NCBI RefSeq assembly: GCF_020536995.1 | Contig: NC_068357.1 | Location: forward strand, 63,784,721-63,848,720 | Length of the DNA: 64,000 bases | Direction: 5' to 3' | Origin: Dreissena polymorpha | Taxonomy: Eukaryota; Mollusca; Bivalvia; Myida; Dreissenidae | Shown here: positions 1 to 10,815 of the stretch, piece by piece | How the letters are laid out: every line of letters starts with the position of its first letter | How positions within the stretch are numbered: the stretch's first letter is position 1 | Translations under genes and position numbers: made by a program | The notes under the pieces: generated by a model | Told to the model about the DNA's origin: nothing | Databases searched by the model: none | Seen by the model: the letters and a program-made list of their open reading frames with translations, nothing else

Positions 1-654
1 AATTCAATGCCTTTAAATCCTATAGGGGTAACAACAAATCCCAATGATACAACCTTCTGCACGACATCTGGCGGCGGCCAAAGTCGAGGTCGTTGAGCTC
101 TCTGCAGGATTCCAGGGCATTTACAGTGTACTGCAAACACTATGTCTGATTAATTACTGGTCCTATTAATCTCGGTAATGAGGGCCCCGCGCGTTTGAGC
201 GGAACTCGTGTTTTGAATTTACGTTTTGAAAATTCATCAAACAATAAACCACTACTAAGAAAAGTGTTCCCATTTCCGTCATCACAAAGAACCTTATTAT
301 CAAAAAAAGTTGTGTGATCGCATCTCTCCAGTAACATCCTACAGTTTCCTGGGTATACACGTGTATCCATCCTGTACACTTCTATGTCGTCTGGTATGGT
401 GTATAGATCAACTCCAGCTTCCACACAGAGGACGCCTTTTGGAATGAACATCAAGTCATGGTCGCTTTCCAATCAGCAGGTCAGCCCCTCGGCCTTGCTG
501 CCAGCTGTGATGTGAGTTTAATCACTGTATTGTTCGTTCCTCAGCATATCATTTTCCCTGTACTATTTAACACGCCTCCGTCTGATCTCTTCCCCATATC
601 CCAGCAGGGTCATTATATTGCAGACTTCCACGGACACACCTTCGACATGATTCT
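1..654 (-). pseudogene. Mab-21 / cGAS-like receptor (cGLR) gene fragment, broken, runs off left edge
   Basis: Read on the minus strand, one frame carries the hallmarks of a Mab-21/cGAS-like nucleotidyltransferase. A helix-rich N-terminal segment (about 654-525) is followed by a GS motif reading AGSKAEGL (about 480-505) and then ESDHDLMF, which has the D-x-D pair that binds catalytic metal in active members. After these come the IPDDIEVYRMDT and RAGPSLP blocks typical of the bivalve family. A further family segment with LWPPPDVV and VTPIGFKG lies at about 1-146 in a shifted frame. The main frame has in-frame stops at 563-565, 518-520, 473-475 and 140-142, plus the frame change near 145, so it cannot make a full protein. 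Family members sense nucleic acid and make cyclic dinucleotides or related signals; some are inactive homologues. The identification rests on remembered family motifs, not an alignment run. The C-terminal helical half would lie left of the window. Confidence 0.7.
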
Positions 655-1629
655 ATAAATAATCAGGATCACGTTATTGTATAGACTTTAAACGTCATGT
701 TATATACCAGTGTCATATTCCAGTATTGTGTAATTTGTTTTAATAGAAAATACAGCTTGTGATATCAATTTAATTTCAAAATTGTTTCTTACCAAGATGT
801 TATATTTTATTTTGCTAAACTTTAAGTTAAGTATTCTTAAAAAGAAAAATTAACTCAATTGATTTTTTCCAGATGTATTTACCCATAGCAGTTATGTTAC
901 TTTAATATACCTGTTTAATGCTTTTTACAAAATACAGGTTGTATCAATCGTTGAAATAAAAAATCCCGTATTACACTACTCGCTGTTTCCAATTCCGTAT
1001 TACCATACTAGCCGGACTTCTTCGACCCATTTAATGACGTCACATTACGCGCACCGAAAATAGAAAAAAATTATATTACGAAATATTTATATTACGTAGT
1101 ACATCGTGTGCCGTCATTTCTGTGACGAAACACAATGGTTTTATCTTAACTCTCTGGAATTTAAGGACTAACGGGCGTGGTGTTTTTTAACAGTAGGCCT
1201 AAACTATTTGTTAATAACATAGAATGAATTCAAAACGTATTTTGGAAGGTGTGTTTATCATGCATAAATGTATATTTCGATAGGAATTCAATAAAATTGT
1301 GTGGTTTAAACTAAGTTTCGATAAAGACATGGAAGGTAGAAGTGGAAGTGCATATCGTGTCAACGTTTTTGTTATAAATATCGGATTAAAATTTAAAGTT
1401 GTCAACTTAATTGTTATAAACATTGGATTAAGGATGGCATTAAGGTAAGCGTTTGGGAAACCTTTGTTTTCCCGGTTCGAATGTTTACACGTTAATTTAC
1501 ATAAACTGAATGCATACGCGTCTTAAATAAACTATGGTGTACCGAACTTTTAGTCATTGTTTTGTCAGTTTTGTTAATGTAAAAAATACAATTGTTAACT
1601 GTTTTCGTTAGTTGCTGTATATAATAAAA
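655..1629. other. AT-rich intergenic stretch, no gene seen
   Basis: No ORF with recognisable protein character on either strand. Around 960-1050 there are short half-repeats of the type CCGTATTAC, possibly a decayed short transposon. Confidence 0.5.
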
Positions 1630-1783
1630 GGAATATTACGCTAGTCATTTGTTCCAAGTGTGTGTATCACTCTCGCGTGCTATTTCGCATTACACTCGAG
1701 ACTCCGCCTCTCGTGTGATACGTCATCACACTAGCCACTCGAGTGATACAAACTCTTGGAACAATTGACTAGCGTAATATTCC
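1630..1783. mobile_element. MITE-like hairpin element, 154 bp
   Basis: The two ends are inverted copies of each other: GGAATATTACGCTAGTCA at 1630 and its reverse complement ending at 1783. The match continues inward through TTGTTCCAAG and the TGTGTATCACTC-like segment. Almost the whole element can fold as one hairpin around a GC-rich centre near 1700-1715. No coding capacity. The form fits a small non-autonomous DNA transposon; superfamily not determined and no clear target duplication seen. Confidence 0.7.
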
Positions 1784-2194
1784 GTATGTATTTAAAGTAT
1801 TATTATCAATATGAATTTTACGGAACGCATAAGTCTGTGATATATCGATGGTCCCCATTCAAAATGCCGAAGTTACACAAACACAAGTTTTCAGGAGACG
1901 TATTTTTGTTAAACATTTCTTTCACAAAATCAAATAAATATTATGTTTAACATTTTTTAAAGTGTTTCATAATGGAGCATGTTTGTATGGAATTAATTTG
2001 ACGTTAAGTTAATAAATCTGCTGTAAAATGTATCTTCGTCATTTAGACTTGCATTTATATGATTTTTCGGCAAATTGGACAGCTAATTGTAATAGATTTG
2101 GTTTCAATAGAATAAATTATTCCACTGTTTTCTTTCCATTAGATATAGCATAGCAATGCGTGTTTTTTTCTGTTTTACACGGTGGCACAGAGGA

Positions 2195-2612
2195 GACAAC
2201 CTCAGTTCTTTATTTATATTGTGGCCTCAACTTAGTAACTTGTTGGAACAACTTCATAAGATTTGGCTTCAACTTAATAATTTGTGGAAACAACGTTTAA
2301 AATATCTTGTGGGAACAGCTAAGTACGTTGTCCCCACAACTTATTGAGTTGAGACCTCAGCTTAATAACCTGTGGCCTCAACTTAATAAGTTGTTCCCAA
2401 AACTTGTGGCATCAACTTAGTAATTTGTCCATTTAATTTATTAAGTTATTCCTTCAACTTAATAACTTGTGGGAACAACTTATTAAGTTGAGGCCTCAGC
2501 CTAGAAACTTGTGGCGACAACTTCATAATTTGTTCCCACAACTTATTAGATGTTGCCTCAACTCAATAACTTGTGGGACGAACTAACTAAGTTGAGGCCA
2601 CTACTTTAAGTT
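2195..2612. repeat. Degenerate minisatellite of CAACTTAATAACTTGT-type units
   Basis: About 20 imperfect copies of a ~22 bp motif alternate between forms such as GGCCTCAACTTAATAACTTG and GGGAACAACTTATTAAGTTG. Because CTTAATAAG is itself palindromic, the array contains many short inverted repeats. No coding role is supported. Confidence 0.75.
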
Positions 2613-2649
2613 TAACCAATCAGATCGGCCGTTTCATCTTTACCGTTTT

Positions 2650-3720
2650 ATCACAATTAGTACCCCTTATACAACTAGGTGCTCGGGTTCGTGCTCCGGT
2701 CTGAGCACCATCCCTGTTAGCTATAGATCCCCGGTTCGAGTCCTGTCTGAACACTTGCCATGTAAGCCATGGATTCCAGATTTGAGCCCCTATCTGAGCA
2801 AGCGCCAAGTTAGCGACTGGGTTCATGGTCCAACCCTGGTGTAAAAACTAGCCACATAAGCGACGGACTCCGGTTTCGAATCCAGGCTGTATAGCTCCTT
2901 TTTTAAACAATGGGTCTTTGGGTTTTAGCCTAAGTCAAGGACTTTCCCTGTTAGCGACAGGGACCACAGTCTGAGCATTCGCACCCTACGTAACGGGTCC
3001 CGGTTTCGGGGCCCTGCCTGAGCACTCACACTGTATGCTATGGGCCCCGGGTTCAAATCCCGGTTTAAGTACCTACCATTTAAGCGAACGGACCCTGATC
3101 TAAGTCCTTAATTAGCGCCGGACCCGAAAAATGCGGGATTTATAGCTTACATGGCTAGTGCTCAGACCGGCGCTCGAGCCCGAACACCCATCGCTTGCGA
3201 GGCGAGCAGTCATTTCGGGACTCTAAACCAGGAAATGTTGCTTACGGAGCTAGTGCTCATTTCGGCAACGGTCGCTTAGAAGGCGAGTGCTCAATATGGA
3301 ATGTTAGCGACGGCTGTTTGGTTCGAGTCCCTGTGTGAACCCGTAACTTTCGATGCGAACGCTCAGACTGAGGTTCGCAACCGGGATCCTTCGTTTACTG
3401 GGCTAGTGGTAAGACACAGGCTTGAACCCGGGATCCATAGCTTTTAGGGCTAGGACTAAGACTGGGGCTTGAACCCGGGACCTGTCACTGTTGGTGCAAA
3501 TTCTCACATCGGCATTCACGCCGTCGCTTATAGGGTAAGTCCTCAAACCGAGGCACGATCTAGAGACCCAAAGCTTTCAGGGCTAGTGCTTGTACCGTGA
3601 ATCGATTCCCGGGACCGTCGAAAACTCTTAATTAGCTTTAAGGACTAGTGCTCATACCGTGATTTGATCTCAAGGACCGTCGAAAACTTAGGCATTTAGC
3701 ACTCGCTTCGCTAGTTTCAG
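2650..3720. repeat. Array of tRNA-B-box-like repeats that switches orientation
   Basis: Degenerate units of roughly 45-70 bp repeatedly contain a sequence close to the RNA polymerase III B box (GGTTCGANTCC), for example near 2733, 2872, 3048 and 3320. From about 3130 onward most units are in the opposite orientation (forms like GCTTGAACCCGGGA near 3418 and 3468). Flanking words such as TTAGCGACGG and GGGCTAGTGCTCA recur. No unit folds convincingly as a full tRNA with acceptor and anticodon arms, so these are not called tRNA genes. Likely a tandem array derived from a tRNA or tRNA-SINE. Confidence 0.6.
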
Positions 3721-4081
3721 TTTCACGATAAAAGTTAAAACAATACACTCATGATATGCAATTCAAATGAAAAATAATAATACGAGCAATAAGAAATGAT
3801 AACTTGATGATACATGTAGCATGTTTTTAAATTGTGTGGCAATACAATAAATCCTGTTAGAAAAATGCAATGAAACATTAAAACTAAAACCATGTTGCCA
3901 AGAATTTTATTGTGAAACATACTTTTCCAAACATATTCACGAATTAACATTCCGCAGCAACAAGATAAATCACTCATACGAGTTATGTGATGAAACCTAA
4001 CACTGAATATGAATCTGGTGAATGAATTCATGATTTAAGTACACGTTCCAAAATGTTTGTAATGAAACTTGTGAAACAAAA
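3721..4081. other. AT-rich 3' flank of the NHL gene, nothing seen
   Basis: A 98-codon ORF on the minus strand (3735-4031) has low-complexity, residue-biased content and no family resemblance; it is not called. The stretch lies just downstream of the NHL gene stop and may include its 3' UTR. Confidence 0.4.
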
Positions 4082-5324
4082 CTATTGTACTTTAAACACT
4101 AGGATTTTGTCGTTATTATATTGTCCCACAATAAATGAGGCTGTGCTCCTGTTGTTGCAGACTGAAATTGGGTCACAAAGTCCATCCTTTCTGGTACCAA
4201 GAGTTGCTAGCTTCTTCCTGCCTTCCCCATCAAGCTGTAGGATAGTGTCGGATGCCCCTCCACAGACCAGCACCTGTCCATGAGCTGTTACATGTATACC
4301 AAGTGGACATTTTAGGTCTGGGTCTGTGAAGGTGCAGAGTACTGTACCATCTCTAGCCAGGGTGAGGACCTTGTGATGGGTACAGTTGGTGACAAATATC
4401 TTGTCACCTGTTGGACTAACTGCACACGTCCATACTGCAAAGGTGAATAGTATCAATGTAGTTAATTGTTACATAACAATTATGTTCATAAGACACAGTT
4501 CTCATTTTTTCAAATATATAAATGATGGTTCAAATTTATAACATTTTCACAATAATACATGTGGTTACTGAGATACCGAATGTACTGACATAATTATGAT
4601 CATGGCATTATTTTAAATTGTATTTTATTTAGCCTAAACATTTATATAATAAAGAAACAAGTCCTAATGATACTTAGCAAAGCAAAGACTATTGTATGCA
4701 GGTTTTCAATGCAATGAAAAAATCAAGTAATTAAGTTCATGATTTGCAAACATAGTTATATCAGGAATACTTATGAAATCGACATGTTAACTATACAGTT
4801 GAACAATTGTTAATAACTTTCAAATACTATCTGCATATATCCACCAGTGTATTACCTGTACGACAGTCTCTAGACGTATCCTCATAAAGCCTCTTCAACA
4901 GGTCTCCATTCCCTGAATACTTGTAAAGTTCAGTGCCAGTGGTGATGTACAGGTCCTTCTGATCATGAGCAATTCCACAGCATGAATGTTCAAATTGTAA
5001 CTGCCTGCCCTTAACCAGCCGTCCACCATTCACTGAGACAAACTGGACCGCATGTGTCTTGTCATTATGCACCGTAACAGCTACTTCAATTGGTGTGATT
5101 TGACAAAGGCCACTTGGATGAGCATTTAAATCACAGTGTCCTATCACCCGGTATTGCTGATCTAGTAGCTTAACACAATTATTATCATTATCTGCTACAA
5201 GAATCTGATCACTGGAGAGAATACAGATGGCATTGATCTGACATCTACTTGAATCTCTTGGTATTCTTACATTATATATATACCCTGACTTTCCTTGCAC
5301 AGTTGACTGAGAAAAGGTCGCCAT
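4082..5324 (-). CDS. NHL-type six-bladed beta-propeller protein, C-terminal part (TRIM-like family), two exons
   Basis: The first exon (5324-4856) ends at a good donor (TACAG|GTAAT). The second (4434-4082) begins after TTTGCAG and ends at a TAG stop; joining keeps the frame (R-T-V-W-T-C). The 273-residue product has repeated blade motifs: ILVADNDNNCVKLLD (blade 1), IAHDQKDLYITTGTELYKY, AVSPTGDKIFVTN, HVTAHGQVLVCGG and FIVGQYNNDKILVF. This is the C-terminal propeller of bivalve TRIM/NHL-like proteins, which usually carry an N-terminal B-box and coiled coil. Neither is found upstream within the window. The first codon lies directly after TTTAAG, which could be either a start codon context or a splice acceptor, so the gene may be 5'-partial. 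Propellers of this class bind protein or RNA partners; the partner here is unknown. Both exons are open without lesions. Confidence 0.75.
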
Positions 5325-6225
5325 CTTAAATATTGTTTAAGTTAAAGAAAAACAAATCATGTATGTCCTCAATTTACCGGTAATTATAACATCACTATTT
5401 AATATTTTCCAGTACCAAAGAAACATTATCCAAACAAACAAAATATTAAATACTTATGTCAGATTTCAAGCAACTAAAGAATTGTTGAACATAACCCTAA
5501 CAAGATAAACGTTAGATAACTTCCGCAGTTTCAGTTTCAGTTTCAGAAGTCACTATGCAATCTGTCCTATGAGTATAAGGTTTCACCAAATCAGTACCCA
5601 TCAGCAAATTTGTAATTCTGTTTAAAAGGAAAACAGACGTTATGAAATACCCTATGTCATAACTTATTGATCTTCTACTTTGGTTTACATAAAGAACACT
5701 ATTTTGTGAAAAGTTTAAGAAAGACACAACTCATAATGGAAACCTGAAACTTTGCATTTATAAATGAGAGATTTATGCTGCTTAAAAAATATATCTAAAA
5801 TATTAAGCTGCCTTATTACAGCTAACACAGTAAATTGAATGTACATAGTTCTGTTTGAAATGTCGTACAAGTAAAGAACAGAATGTTTGTTACATTATTG
5901 TTAGACTATACACATAACATTGTGTGATCTTAATGTATTAACATCATCCATGTCAGACATTCTCACAAAAAATTATCGCGAAATATGTTTATTTCCTGTT
6001 TATTTAAATAAACCGTTCTTAATAAAATGAAGTGTGTTTTGTTTATTCTTCTACGCATGTTGTTATTAAAAATGTATGTAATGAAGATGAGCTTCACGTG
6101 CTTAAGTCAAAATAAACTAGAAGTGGCGCCGCAAAGGCCGACGCGTATCCCCTCGCCACATAGATGTTATATTAAACGGCAATTTTGGGTGGGCAAGGCT
6201 TATGTTGGTTGAGCCCCGGGGTGGG
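5325..6225. other. AT-rich stretch between divergently oriented genes
   Basis: No B-box, coiled-coil or other exon for the NHL gene was found on the minus strand, and no PR-domain exon on the plus strand. Short ORFs here (for example 5512-5727 minus) have no recognisable family character. Confidence 0.4.
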
Positions 6226-6720
6226 TTGTGTGGACATGGATGGTCGGGATAGACCGTGTTGTCATAAGAGATGTTCAACTTGAAGTCAATTGGTGAATAA
6301 ATGAAGAAGTTTCGTTAAAACAAAATTTTGGGCACGAAAAAAAAAAATTGGGTACGAACATTTTGGGTACGAACAAATTTTGCCAAAAAAAATTTGGGTA
6401 CGAAACAAAATTTGGGAAAGAAAAAAATTTTGAGTACGAAAAAAATGTGGGTACGAAAGAAAAATTGGGTCCAAAAACAATTGGGGTACGAACAAAAATT
6501 TGGGGGTACGGGGAAGTAGTATCCGTGGACCTCTCGATAAATTTGAAAGAGGACGGGAACCAAGCTGCTTTTACCTTCATCAATGGCCCTGGGGTGAGTG
6601 ATGTGGAAATGGATGGTCGAGATAGACCGTGTTGTCATAAGAGATGTTCAGTATTAATTTGAAGTCATTTGGTGAATAAATGAAGAAGTTATGTTAAGAC
6701 AAAATGTTTGGTGGACATGG
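6226..6720. repeat. GGGTACGAA tandem array flanked by ~105 bp direct repeats
   Basis: Between about 6325 and 6515 the word GGGTACGAA or a near variant recurs every 18-27 bp, separated by A- and T-runs. It is bracketed by two similar segments, about 6226-6325 and 6595-6705, which share GGATGGTCGGGATAGACCGT and the following TTGTCATAAGAGATGTTCA. The resulting ORFs on both strands have only repeat composition. Confidence 0.7.
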
Positions 6721-7290
6721 TTGTCCACTATCTCCTCCTACACTATTAGCGCTTGAACCTTGAAACTTACACACATGGTAGCCATGAACATATGTGCAAC
6801 GTTGCACTATTTGGAATTTTGATCTGACCCTTGGGGTAAAAGTTATTATCATGTGCGTCGCATGTTGTTAGTAAAATGATTTTTTTTTAAACCAATTTTA
6901 GAGTTTTGGGTGGGCGTGGTTGTTCACTATCTCCTCCTACACTATTAGCACTAGAACCTTGAAACTTACACACATGGTAGTTGTGAGCACATGTGCGACG
7001 GTGCACTATTTAGAATTTTGATCTGACCCCCGGCTCAAAAGTTATTATCATGTGCGTCGCATGTTGTTAGGAAAATGAGTGTTTTTACCCATTTCAAAAT
7101 TTTGGGTGAGCGTGGTTCTCCACCATCTCCTCCTTCACTATTAGCACTAGAACCTTGAAACTTACACACATGGTAGCTATGAGCATATGTGCGACGGTGC
7201 AGTATTTGGAATTTTGATCTGACCCCTGGGTCAAAAGTTATTATCATGAGCGTCGCATGTTGTTAGTAAAATGAGTTTTTTTTTACCCAT
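6706..7290. repeat. Three tandem copies of a ~198 bp repeat
   Basis: The block GTGG...CACTATCTCCTCCTACACTATTAGC...CTTGAAACTTACACACATGGTAG...GATCTGACCC starts again at matching points near 6728, 6927 and 7124 (spacings 199 and 197 bp). The copies are similar but clearly diverged. Confidence 0.8.
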
Positions 7291-7329
7291 TTTTTTACCC
7301 ATAACTTTTTACCAAGGGAACATATAAAA

Positions 7330-7487
7330 ATTCCGTCGCTGACACCGTCGCACATATGCTCATAGCTACCATGTTTGTAAGTTTCAAGGTTCTAGTGCTA
7401 ATAGTGTAGGAGGAGATAGTGGCCAGGACAGACGGACAGAAAGCGGAGATCAATACAATATCCCCATGCTTATAAAAGCGTAGGGAT
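7330..7487. repeat. Inverted partial copy of the ~198 bp repeat with a second repeat end
   Basis: CACATATGCTCATAGCTACC and the following GTAAGTTTCAAGGTTCTAGTGC are the reverse complement of the preceding tandem units. They continue into GACAGACGGACAGAAAGCGG and ACAATATCCCCATGC, which looks like the terminus of a dispersed bivalve repeat. The set 6706-7487 therefore looks like one composite element with inverted outer parts. Confidence 0.6.
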
Positions 7488-8262
7488 AACTATTCTGTCC
7501 TGTTCTGTTATGTTAAATATAAATACAAAAGAAGAACACTCATCTGAGTTCAAAGTCAACACATTTACAAGACTTTACCTCGTTTTGGACACGTGATCTA
7601 GATTTGAACGTGACCTTTTTTATTGTCAAGATAAAAGATCTTACCAACTTTCAACAACATGGATTCGTGTTTCCGGTCGCCATTACCGTAAATAGACGAC
7701 ACTTATACACCCCCATACTGCTCAAGGGACCTTGCCCGTCTATTGATAATCTTTTTTACTATTTTCGTAAATTTCTTAACTTGCAATATTTCGGACGTCA
7801 TTTGGTATTCGGAAATTCTTCTTTGGCTATGTCTCAATCTAACAGCTAAAACTACCAAATGACTTAATTCTTCTTCATTATATATATATGCATACTATAT
7901 TGGGTTATTTACCGGTGCAGTTCTATTTTTCAATGCTTTACATTGATGATACTTACTACGATATTTAACACTCAACTTGTATTTAAACTGATTGACTTGC
8001 TTGACTTAGTTTATAAAGGGCTTACCACCAATAGTAAACAATAATAACATTTCTTTCCATCTCGTCTAAATTATTCAATCATCTTTGAAATGTCGTCTAC
8101 TCACAATAAATCATCATAAACCACATGCACATTATTTCATAAATATCTGTGTTGAGTAACATTCGTCACACAAGTCTAGTTAAAGAATGTAGTGTGACAT
8201 CGAAAAGGTGAACATTTTCGCATTTTTAATAAATAACCTGTTAATATTTACTATTGCTTCAG
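7488..8262. other. No gene seen; would be intronic if upstream PRDM exons exist
   Basis: The stretch ends in a pyrimidine-rich acceptor (ACTATTGCTTCAG) that begins the first recognisable PRDM9-like exon. No earlier PR-domain exon (for example a WMRFVNCA-like motif) was found here or elsewhere to the left. Confidence 0.4.
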
Positions 8263-8949
8263 GGGAGAAACTGCTAGTTTGGTTCGGAGATGAATGCGCC
8301 AGAGAACTTGGCCTTGCAAGAGAAGATGGCTTCATCAGAGACAAGAATGTGCATTTCAGACCTAAATATGTCAATGGAGAAGGTTTGTTGGCTTTTTTGA
8401 CAGTTTATCGTGACAATAAAAACCTTTTAATCACTCTTCAAGGCTGATTCATCAAAGTTTTCTTGGGATTGTATTGCCAATAGGAGCAAACACGTAATCT
8501 GGGTTCAAATTTCATATATTAGGTAAAAAAATAAAATTTGTCCCAAATATCATGTTAATATTGTTATTTTTCAGAAATTTTCCAATGTGTGTACTGCAAG
8601 ATAGCATTCACAACTGCTGTCCCTTTTGTTCGTCATTTGAGGAGAGTGCATGGTGGTGATAAACTTACATCCAAAGATCTGCAAGTTCTGGATCAGTGGA
8701 GTCGAGAAAATGATCATAAATATCTGAAAGCGTATTCAAAACAGATAAATCCTATATCCAATGAAAAACATCTCATCAATATTTCAAATGTTACAAATAA
8801 TAAAAGTTACATTTCACAAAGTTTCTGTGATGAGCAATTGACAAGTATAACATCACCCTAAGAATAACAATTCTGATGTGTGTAATTATACTAGTAATAT
8901 CAGTAATGGTATAAAGACAAACAAGAGGATACCTACAGAAAAACGACTG

Positions 8950-10277
8950 TACAAGTGTGAGGTGTGTGGGTATGCAAGTAACCGAAGTGGTTACTTGAAG
9001 ACACACATGAGGATACATACAGGAGAGAGAGTGTACAAGTGTGATGTGTGTGTGGTTATGCATGTGTCCAAAAGAGTAACTTGAAGAGACACATGAGGAA
9101 ACATACAGGAGAGAGAGTGTACAAGTGTGATATGTGTGGTTATGCATGTGTCCAGAAGAGCAACTTGAAGAGACACATGAGGAAACATACAGGAGAGAGA
9201 GTGTACAAGTGTGAGGTGTGTGGTTATGCATGTAACCACAAGGGTAACTTGATGAGACACATGATGATACATACAGGAGAGAGAGTGTACAAGTGTGATG
9301 TGTGTGGTTATGCATGTATCCAGAAGAGTAACTTGAAGAGACACATGACGATACATACAGGAGAGAAACAGTACAGGTGTGAGGTATGTGGTTATAAGTG
9401 TAACCTGAGTGGTAACTTGAAGACACACATGCGGATACATACAGGAGAGAGAGTGCACAAGTGTGAGGTGTGCGGTTATGCATGTAACCTGAGTGGTCAC
9501 TTGAAGACAAACATGCGGATACATATAGGAGAGAGAGTGTACAAGTGTGGGATGTGTAGTTATGCATGTAACGAGAGTGGTACCTTGAAGACACACATTA
9601 GGATACATACAGGAGAGAGGCCGTACAAGTGTAAGGTGTGTGGTTATGCATGTAACGAGAGTGGTAACCTGAAGACACACACGAGGATACATACAGGAGA
9701 GAAACTGTACAAGTGTGAGGTGTGCAGTTATGCATGTAACAGGAGTGGAACCTTGAAGACACACATGCGGATACATACATGAGCGAGAGTGCGCAAGTGT
9801 GAGGTGTGTGGTTATGCATGTAACCTGGATGGTCACTTGAAGACACACATGCGGATACATATAGGTGAGAGAGTGTACAAGTTTGGGGTGTGTAGTTATG
9901 CATGTAACGAGAGTGGTTCCTTTAAGACACGTATGAGGATACATACAGGAGAGAGGCCGTACAAGTGTGACTTGTGTGGTTATGCATGTAACAGGAGTGG
10001 TACCTTGAAGACACACATGAGGATACATACAGGAGAGAGGCCGTACCAGTGTGAGGTTTGTCGTTATGCATGTAACAAGATAGGTCACTTGAAAACACAC
10101 ATGAGGATACATATAGGAGAAAAACCGTACAAGTGTGACGTTTGTGGTTATGCATGTAACCAAAAGGGTCACTTGAAGAAACACATGCTGGTACATACAG
10201 GAGAAAAACTGTACAAGTGTGAGGTGTGTGGGCATTCATTTACCCAGAGTAATACCTTGAAGGAACACATGACGATA
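8950..10277 (+). repeat. 84-bp coding minisatellite: C2H2 finger units 1-16
   Basis: Sixteen head-to-tail units of 84 bp each encode a C-x2-C-x12-H-x3-H finger with a TGER/TGEK linker. Most units read CGYAC where classical fingers have a phenylalanine, so the usual aromatic core residue is replaced by cysteine. The residues at helix positions -1, 3 and 6 by unit are RYT, QNR, QNR, HNR, QNR, LNT, LHT, ETT, ENT, RTT, LHT, EST, RTT, KHT, QHK, QTE. Units 2 and 3 are nearly identical in DNA, which indicates recent unequal exchange. Confidence 0.85.
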
Positions 10278-10285
10278 CATACAGG

Positions 10286-10815
10286 AAGAGCTCCAGATAA
10301 GGATTTAGTCTAAAGGGTATTTCACCCCCTGATATTATTGTCAATGCGTATTTTACTCCTTTGTTTCAGCCATAAAGGGTTAGGAATATTTAGGGGTATT
10401 TTCCATTTCCATAGAAAACGGAAAAAGTAAAAGGCGTGTTTAATCTAGAAATAGTATTATTATTTGTTATTTCTATTATTAAATTCAAACAGAACATACT
10501 TAAAATGACGATATGAACAAGCTTTTTCAAAAATATTCCCGCATGTTGCTTTAAACGTCCCTTTTTGATCCACAAACATGATGGGCCGCCATTTTTATTA
10601 TAAGCTTATTTTGATTGACTTACTTTTGATTCAAAGGTTAACTGACACTACAAACTTAACTGGATTATTGGTTAAACCGGTTACGCACTTTAATCGATTT
10701 AAAATACGTACCAAGATTTGTAAAGCGTTTTGTTACGTACTTGGCTGATTTTAAATGCGTTCGTTTATTTTTTCAATGCGTAAATACGCAGATACGCCTC
10801 CTATCTGGAGCTCTG
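10286..10815. mobile_element. hAT-like non-autonomous DNA transposon inserted in the zinc-finger array
   Basis: The segment interrupts the finger array. It is flanked by perfect 8-bp direct repeats CATACAGG (10278-10285 and 10816-10823). Its ends are inverted repeats: AGAGCTCCAGATA after the first base, and TATCTGGAGCTCTG at the right end. The right end read inward starts CAGAGCTCC, matching the CAG-type terminus of many hAT elements, and an 8-bp target duplication is typical of hAT. About 530 bp, AT-rich, no transposase ORF, so non-autonomous. Its insertion gives the upstream ORF a new tail ending at 10313. Confidence 0.75.

Noticed and set aside
2650-3720. A cluster of tRNA genes
   Set aside because: Only B-box-like words are conserved; no unit shows a full cloverleaf.
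6275-6662. ORFs of 60-107 codons on both strands
   Set aside because: Phe/Pro/Tyr- or Lys/Gly-rich text created by the GGGTACGAA array.
7604-7849. 81-codon plus-strand ORF as an upstream PRDM exon
   Set aside because: No PR-domain motif and no suitable splice junction to 8263.
8791-10239. Long minus-strand ORFs (up to 414 codons) opposite the finger array
   Set aside because: They are shadows of the 84-bp repeat read backwards: Cys/His/Ser/Tyr-rich 28-residue periodic text with no family features.
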